DNA from: an uncultured Clostridia bacterium
Lineage (GTDB): Bacteria; Bacillota; Clostridia; Oscillospirales; Butyricicoccaceae
Length of the DNA stretch: 17,585 nucleotides
Direction of reading: 5' to 3'
Assembly (NCBI GenBank): GCA_945486175.1
Contig: CALYTA010000001.1
Span: 1-17,585, forward strand
Shown: positions 13,929 to 17,585 of the stretch, in pieces
How positions within the stretch are numbered: position 1 is the first letter of the stretch
Layout of the letters: each line of letters opens with the position of its first letter
The notes under the pieces: model-generated
Database searches by the model: none
Told to the model about the DNA's origin: nothing
Seen by the model: only the letters and a program-made list of their open reading frames with translations
Program-made: the position numbers and the translations under genes

Positions 13929-14681
13929 ATGAAAACCGCACTGGTTACCGGTGCATCGTCCGGAATCGGGCGTGAAATCGCCCGTGAGCTGAGCCGCCGG
14001 GGATGGCGGCTGCTGCTGGTTGCGCGCCGCCGTGACCGTCTGGAGGAGCTCGCCAAACAGCTCGGCACGCCCTGCCGCCTGTATGTCTGTGATATTTCCC
14101 GCGAGGAAAACTGCTATTGGCTGTATGAGCGCGCAAAGGAACAGGATGTCACGCTGCTGGTCAACGGCGCAGGCTTCGGCTTATACGGCAAATTTGCGGA
14201 GACCGATCTTGACCGCGAGCTGGAAATGATTGATGTCAACATCAAGGCGGTACACATCCTGACCAAGCTGTTCCTGCGCGACTTTATGCAGAAAAATGAA
14301 GGCCGCATTCTGAACATCGCATCTTCCGCGGGCTTCCTGCCCGGCCCGCTGCTGTCCACATACTATGCAACCAAAAATTATGTTGTACGTCTGAGCGAGG
14401 CAATTTATGAAGAGCTGCACGAAGCGGGCAGCCCGGTCACCATCAGCTGCCTGTGCCCCGGCCCGGTGGAGACCGAATTCAACGAGGTGGCAGGCGCACA
14501 CAGCGCCGCAAAGGGGCTTTCCTGCGAGCAGGTGGCAAAGCAGGCCGTTGAGCAGACGCTCGCCGGCAAGCTGCTGATTATTCCCGGCAAAATGGTGCGG
14601 CTGGGCGCTGCCGCGTCGCGCCTTGTGCCGGACAAGCCGCTCATGCGCATCGTGCGCAGCTTTCAGGAGAAAAAAGGATGA
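13929..14681 (+). CDS. Short-chain dehydrogenase/reductase (SDR, classical type)
   Basis: A 250-residue NAD(P)-dependent oxidoreductase, cytoplasmic, substrate unknown. The Rossmann motif TGASSGIG is at residues 7-14. Arg residues after strand 2 (VARRR, 31-35) suggest NADP(H) preference (inference). LVNGAGFG (77-84) is the NNAG-type motif, Asn104 lies in DVNIKA, the catalytic Ser is in NIASSAG (132 or 133), and Tyr145 and Lys149 form YYATK (Y-x3-K). PGPVETEF is the conserved segment after the active site. Length is typical. ATG 13929 has GGAGGA upstream. The stop overlaps the start of the HAD gene (ATGA), indicating translational coupling. Confidence 0.96.
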   Translation: MKTALVTGASSGIGREIARELSRRGWRLLLVARRRDRLEELAKQLGTPCRLYVCDISREENCYWLYERAKEQDVTLLVNGAGFGLYGKFAETDLDRELEMIDVNIKAVHILTKLFLRDFMQKNEGRILNIASSAGFLPGPLLSTYYATKNYVVRLSEAIYEELHEAGSPVTISCLCPGPVETEFNEVAGAHSAAKGLSCEQVAKQAVEQTLAGKLLIIPGKMVRLGAAASRLVPDKPLMRIVRSFQEKKG

Positions 14682-15373
14682 GGCTGCGGCTGGCTGCCTT
14701 TGACCTGGACGGCACATTGGCAGAAATCGGTGCCGGCATGACAGAGCAGAATCTCTCTCTGCTGCGCCATCTGGAGGCACGCGGCATTCAAATCGCCATC
14801 TGTTCGGGCAAACCTACAGATTATCTCTGCGGCTTTGCGCGGCAGCTGGCGCTGCAGCGGCCTGCCCTTGTGGGTGAAAACGGCGCAGTGGTCCAGCTCG
14901 GCGCCGATCTCCCGCCGAAGATCTATTCCATCCAGCCATATTCGGAACAGGCAAAGCAAAGCCTTGTATTCCTGCGCGCAGAGCTTGACCGGCTGCTGCC
15001 GGATCTCTGGTACCAGCCCAATCTCGCGGGACTGACACCGTTTCCACGCAATGATGCAGAATTTGAGATCATTGCAGACTGCCTGGCGCGCAACGCGCAG
15101 CATCTGCGCGGTGTGACCATCTACCGCCATGCTGATTCATTTGACATTGCACCGGACACCATCGACAAGTATTCCGGCATGCAGCACCTGGGGCGCATGC
15201 TGGATATCCCGCCGGAGGAAACCGCCGCAGTCGGCGACGGCGTGAACGATTACCCCATGTTCGACTATGCAGGCTATGCCATCGGGGTGCATGTCGCGGA
15301 CGAAAGCCGCGTGGATGTGAATGTTCCGGATATTACGCAGGCGCTCATCCACCTCACTGCAATGGCAGAATAA
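14678..15373 (+). CDS. HAD-superfamily phosphatase (HAD-IIB/Cof-like)
   Basis: A 231-residue cytoplasmic hydrolase, probably dephosphorylating a small phosphorylated metabolite. Motif I is FDLDGTL with Asp9 and Asp11, motif II Ser43 in ICSGKP, motif III Lys164 in DKYSGMQHLG, and motif IV GDGVNDYPMF with Asp187 and Asp191. A C2-type cap lies between, at about 80-155. It is shorter than usual Cof proteins (about 260-290), nearer to the small phosphoglycolate or sugar-phosphate phosphatase group. The exact substrate cannot be told. It overlaps the SDR stop by 4 nt, so the two are co-translated. A related metabolic role is possible but not shown. Confidence 0.93.
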   Translation: MRLRLAAFDLDGTLAEIGAGMTEQNLSLLRHLEARGIQIAICSGKPTDYLCGFARQLALQRPALVGENGAVVQLGADLPPKIYSIQPYSEQAKQSLVFLRAELDRLLPDLWYQPNLAGLTPFPRNDAEFEIIADCLARNAQHLRGVTIYRHADSFDIAPDTIDKYSGMQHLGRMLDIPPEETAAVGDGVNDYPMFDYAGYAIGVHVADESRVDVNVPDITQALIHLTAMAE

Positions 15374-15410
15374 AAACCAGCTCCCCTCCGGACGGAAGGG
15401 AGCTTTGCTG
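15373..15410. terminator. Terminator shared by the convergent HAD and DUF4179-like genes
   Basis: The stem AGCTCCC/GGGAGCT (15379-15404) continues inward as TCCG/CGGA after one mismatch. On the minus strand it is followed by GGTTTTTA. On the plus strand the trailing sequence (TTTGCTGCG) is poor in T, so it is stronger for the minus-strand gene. Confidence 0.75.
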
Positions 15411-15412
15411 CG

Positions 15413-16471
15413 TTATTCGGCTTGTTCCAGCGGGAAGGTCACGCGCCAGTTGCCCTTTGTCAGCCCGGTGTCACAGGTGACAAAATCGCCGTGCAGACTG
15501 TATGCCGCCAGCTCGTCGACCGGAACGTCAAAGATATACTCATAATATCCGGTCGTGTCCTCATCAAACATGACCACATACAATTCTTCTACCCTTGTGC
15601 CATCCGCCCCCTCGAGCCAGATAAAGCCGTGGTTATCTGTCTCGCGGACATTGCGCATTGCCAGCTGGATATGCAGCTGGCCGTCGATATAGCAGGTACC
15701 GGTCAGGTCGATGCCGTCGATGGGAAATGTACTGTACGGCTCACCGGTGGCAAGTACCTCCTGCCCGCCCGACAGCTTTTCTTCGGCTTCCTCCTCCGTC
15801 CAGCCGTCCGGATAACCGCCGCCGTCGATCTCGACAGTTCTTGTCCTTGCATGCCCCGCCGCGGTATCCAGCGCGCCCGGAATTTCAACATCTTCATATT
15901 CATGCTTGCCGCTTAAAAACTCGCGCACGGAAAATGTCACCTTGCCGCCGTCAATCGGTTCGCCGTTCATCGTCTGAATGGTGATATAAAACCGCGCGGT
16001 CTGTGTGTCTGCGTTATAATCCACAAATGAACAGCCGCAGGCGCTGTCAAACGGGCGGTTGATGTCATAGCTGTCAAACAGGTCAGTCGTTTCGTCAATG
16101 CGCCCTTTGCCTTCGGTATCGCACATTGTGACATAGATCTCCGCCGTGTCGCCGTGGAAATATGCCGATTCGACCTCCATGCGGATGCCGTTGTCCTCAC
16201 AGGACTTGTTGACCGGCATGAAGAACTGTGCCGTTGCGGGCGAAACCGCATATAAAATCTCATACACCGGCTCGACATTTGCCGCGAGTGCAGGCATGGC
16301 AATCGCCAGGCACAGGCAGGCGGCAAGCATCGCTGCCATCGGGCGCAGTATGCGGCGCGCCGGTTTTTGTTTCCGGTTTTCCTGCACCTGTGCCGTCTGC
16401 AATGTTCTGCGGAGCAGCGCGTCATCCGGTGCAATCTGACGGCTCATGTGCCGATAGCGTTCTCGAAACAT
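15413..16471 (-). CDS. Membrane-anchored DUF4179-like protein, probable anti-sigma factor
   Basis: A 352-residue single-pass protein. Residues 1-42 are cytoplasmic and basic (QIAPDDALLRRTLQ, ENRKQKPARR), 43-64 form one membrane helix (MAAMLAACLCLAIAMPALAA), and the rest is extracytoplasmic, beta-rich and acidic. This matches the DUF4179/DUF5643-type proteins that accompany ECF sigma factors in Clostridia and Bacilli, though family assignment is by pattern memory only. The outer part would be the sensor or wall-facing domain. ATG 16471 has GGAGGA 5 nt upstream. The gene start overlaps the sigma gene by 50 nt, a strong sign of coupled synthesis. The N-terminus lacks an evident zinc anti-sigma His-x3-Cys-x2-Cys motif, so it would bind sigma differently from ZAS anti-sigma factors. 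Confidence 0.85.
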   Translation of the reverse strand: MFRERYRHMSRQIAPDDALLRRTLQTAQVQENRKQKPARRILRPMAAMLAACLCLAIAMPALAANVEPVYEILYAVSPATAQFFMPVNKSCEDNGIRMEVESAYFHGDTAEIYVTMCDTEGKGRIDETTDLFDSYDINRPFDSACGCSFVDYNADTQTARFYITIQTMNGEPIDGGKVTFSVREFLSGKHEYEDVEIPGALDTAAGHARTRTVEIDGGGYPDGWTEEEAEEKLSGGQEVLATGEPYSTFPIDGIDLTGTCYIDGQLHIQLAMRNVRETDNHGFIWLEGADGTRVEELYVVMFDEDTTGYYEYIFDVPVDELAAYSLHGDFVTCDTGLTKGNWRVTFPLEQAE

Positions 16472-16925
16472 CGTCTTCCTCCTTTAAAATCTGCCGGAGC
16501 AACTCGCGCGCACGGGTGAGCTGTGTGCGGACAGTTGCGTCCTTGCGGTGCAATGCTGCGGCAATGTCTGCCGTGGGCATATCCTCGTAATAATACAGGT
16601 GTATGACCTCGCGGTATTTGGGCGGCAGCTGTTGCAGGGCATCGTGCAGTTCGGAATCCTCCGGCGTTTCCCACGCCAGTGTTTCCTCCAGTGCGACGGT
16701 TTTTCGCCGCCAGGCAGAACCCCACAGCTTATTGCAGCAATTGACCGTCACACGGATGAACCATGCGCGGCGATGCTCCTCATCGTGAAAATTCGGCTGT
16801 TTTTTCAGATAGCGCAGAAAGACCTCCTGGGTGATGTCGTCGGCCTCGGCCCGGCAGCAGCTCCAGGCCATGCGGTAGACGCGGCTGCCCTGCCGGGCAA
16901 TGACGCCGGCAAGCGCATCGGACAA
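16422..16925 (-). CDS. ECF-type RNA polymerase sigma factor (sigma-70 family)
   Basis: A 167-residue group 4 sigma factor. Region 2 covers about residues 5-65, with DDITQEVFLRYLKK and RRAWFIRVTVNCC. Region 4 covers about 97-147, with LQQLPPKYREVIHLYYYEDM and the DNA-binding helix ATVRTQLTRARELL. Length and order are normal. The start chosen is TTG 16925: AAAGGAGG lies 8 nt upstream, while the longer GTG start at 16946 would place that ribosome binding site inside the gene. The stop lies inside the next gene (50-nt overlap), so the pair is translated together. It is expected to be held inactive at the membrane by that partner until an envelope signal arrives (family knowledge and inference). 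Confidence 0.95.
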   Translation of the reverse strand: MSDALAGVIARQGSRVYRMAWSCCRAEADDITQEVFLRYLKKQPNFHDEEHRRAWFIRVTVNCCNKLWGSAWRRKTVALEETLAWETPEDSELHDALQQLPPKYREVIHLYYYEDMPTADIAAALHRKDATVRTQLTRARELLRQILKEEDDVSRTLSAHEPSDCTG

Positions 16926-16950
16926 GGCGCATCCCTCCTTTCTCACTTGG

Positions 16951-16977
16951 ATAACGCCCGGGCGTGTGGAATTGTCA
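16951..16977 (-). promoter_or_regulatory. Possible ECF-type promoter of the sigma/anti-sigma pair
   Basis: On the minus strand TGACAA (16977-16972) and CGTTAT (16956-16951) are separated by 15 nt, with a perfect CGCCCGGGCG palindrome (16955-16964) between and across them. It could be an autoregulated ECF promoter, but spacing and motifs fit only loosely. Confidence 0.25.
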
Positions 16978-17010
16978 CAAAAAAAAACGACACGGTTTGA
17001 GAAAATGTAC

Positions 17011-17039
17011 TTGACAAAATGTGGCGTTACATGTATAAT
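17011..17039 (+). promoter_or_regulatory. Perfect sigma-70/SigA consensus promoter of the replication-protein gene
   Basis: TTGACA (17011-17016), 17 nt spacer, TATAAT (17034-17039): both hexamers and spacing are the exact consensus. The 8-bp palindrome TACATGTA (17028-17035) overlaps the spacer and -10, a possible repressor target. It drives the gene starting at 17080. Confidence 0.88.
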
Positions 17040-17079
17040 ACAGGGAGAAGAAACAGAACGTGTTTATAAGGAGGAAATT

Positions 17080-17585
17080 ATGGCCAGGAGAAGAATGATC
17101 GACCCGAATTTCTGGGTCAGCGAGGATGTTGCGAAGCTGAGCGTGCTGGCGCGGCTGGTGTTCATCGGCCTCGTTTCCAATGCCGACGACGAGGGGCGGG
17201 GCCGGGCGAAGCCGGCCTTCCTGCGGTCGCTGTTCTTTCCCTACGACGAACGGCCCCGGGTCGGCGAGGTGGAAAGCGCCCTGGCGGAGATCGGGCGGCA
17301 CCTGTCGGTGCAGTTTTACACGGTCGAGGGGAACCAGTATTACGCCCTGGAGCACTGGCACGACTGGCAGTCCATCGACCGGCCGAAGCCGTCCCGCATC
17401 CCTGCGCCGCCGGAGGATGTGACGCGACGTGTCGGAGAAGAATCGCCGACGGATCGTCGATGCGTCGCCGATGAATCGCGCCTAAAAGAAAAAGAAAGAG
17501 AAAAGAAACGGAATCTGAAAGGGAGAGAGAAGGAAACAGCGCCCACTCCCCGCGGAGCGCATCAGAATGTCTTGCTGACCGATGA
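17080..17585 (+). CDS. Phage/ICE-type replication protein (DnaD-like replisome organiser), 5' part
   Basis: The frame is open from ATG 17080 to the window edge, 168 codons without a stop. AAGGAGG lies 5 nt upstream. The N-terminal ~105 residues (MARRRMIDPNFWVSEDVAKL, then FIGLVSNADDEGRGRAKP, YYALEHWHDWQSIDRPKPS) match the winged-helix head of phage and integrative-element replication proteins common in Clostridia. A basic/acidic linker follows at about 125-150 (RLKEKEREKKRNLKGREK), then NVLLTD at the edge, typical for the beginning of the C-terminal domain in this family. It probably recruits the host helicase or primes element replication (inference). Base composition differs from the host genes: many CGG, GGG and GAG codons, then a purine-rich linker. 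It is most likely part of a prophage or ICE continuing to the right. Confidence 0.78.
   Translation, partial: MARRRMIDPNFWVSEDVAKLSVLARLVFIGLVSNADDEGRGRAKPAFLRSLFFPYDERPRVGEVESALAEIGRHLSVQFYTVEGNQYYALEHWHDWQSIDRPKPSRIPAPPEDVTRRVGEESPTDRRCVADESRLKEKEREKKRNLKGREKETAPTPRGAHQNVLLTD

Noticed and set aside
17051-17066. LexA-like operator (GAACGTGTTT) before the replication gene
   Set aside because: The second half does not match the GAAC-N4-GTTC pattern, so I do not claim an SOS box.

Overview
The window reads as chromosomal DNA of a moderately GC-rich Gram-positive Firmicute, most likely a gut Clostridia of the Oscillospirales/Ruminococcaceae-Butyricicoccaceae type (inference). The reasons are strong AGGAGG-type ribosome binding sites, intrinsic terminators after nearly every unit, TRTGN-extended -10 promoters, SLH surface-layer anchoring, a PheB-like ACT protein in a hom-thrB-lysC operon, and a CmpB-type (PF06541-like) membrane protein. 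No rRNA, tRNA, CRISPR array, transposase or integrase is visible.

Layout. (1) 1-475: the 5' part of an unrecognised two-helix membrane protein on the minus strand, running off the left edge, with its own promoter. (2) 436-4510, minus: a threonine/aspartate-family operon read as PheB-like ACT protein, hom (homoserine dehydrogenase), thrB (homoserine kinase), lysC (aspartokinase), with a promoter at the front and a terminator at the end. lysC carries an internal ribosome binding site and GTG that should give a separate beta subunit. (3) 4602-7475, minus: a large secreted CAP/Ig-like/Cys-repeat/SLH cell-wall protein. (4) 7492-8122, minus: a small HD-domain hydrolase. (5) 8182-9163, minus: an Mrp/NBP35-type P-loop ATPase (Fe-S carrier). 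(6) 9187-11241, plus: a half-size ABC exporter behind an unusual leader (promoter, intrinsic terminator, mini-ORF). (7) 11389-12950, plus: a MATE exporter. (8) 12917-13859, minus: a CmpB-type membrane protein with a long coiled coil. (9) 13874-15410, plus: an SDR oxidoreductase and a HAD phosphatase, overlapping by 4 nt. (10) 15373-16977, minus: an ECF sigma factor and an overlapping membrane-anchored DUF4179-like protein that is probably its anti-sigma factor. (11) 17011-17585, plus: a perfect consensus promoter driving the start of a phage/ICE-type replication (DnaD-like) protein with different base composition. This is the likely left edge of a mobile element that continues outside the window.

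How the parts work together. The operon in (2) commits aspartate to homoserine and threonine, and its proteins carry several ACT regulatory domains. Units (6) and (7) are two efflux systems side by side but separately transcribed. Units (8) and (9) diverge from one short intergenic region with overlapping promoter elements. Unit (10) is a self-contained envelope-signalling pair. Most of the window is ordinary core chromosome. The parts most worth a second look are the lysC internal start, the ABC exporter leader and its AT-rich codon patch, the repeat-bearing SLH/CAP protein, and the mobile element at the right edge. I do not see a clearly new multi-gene system.
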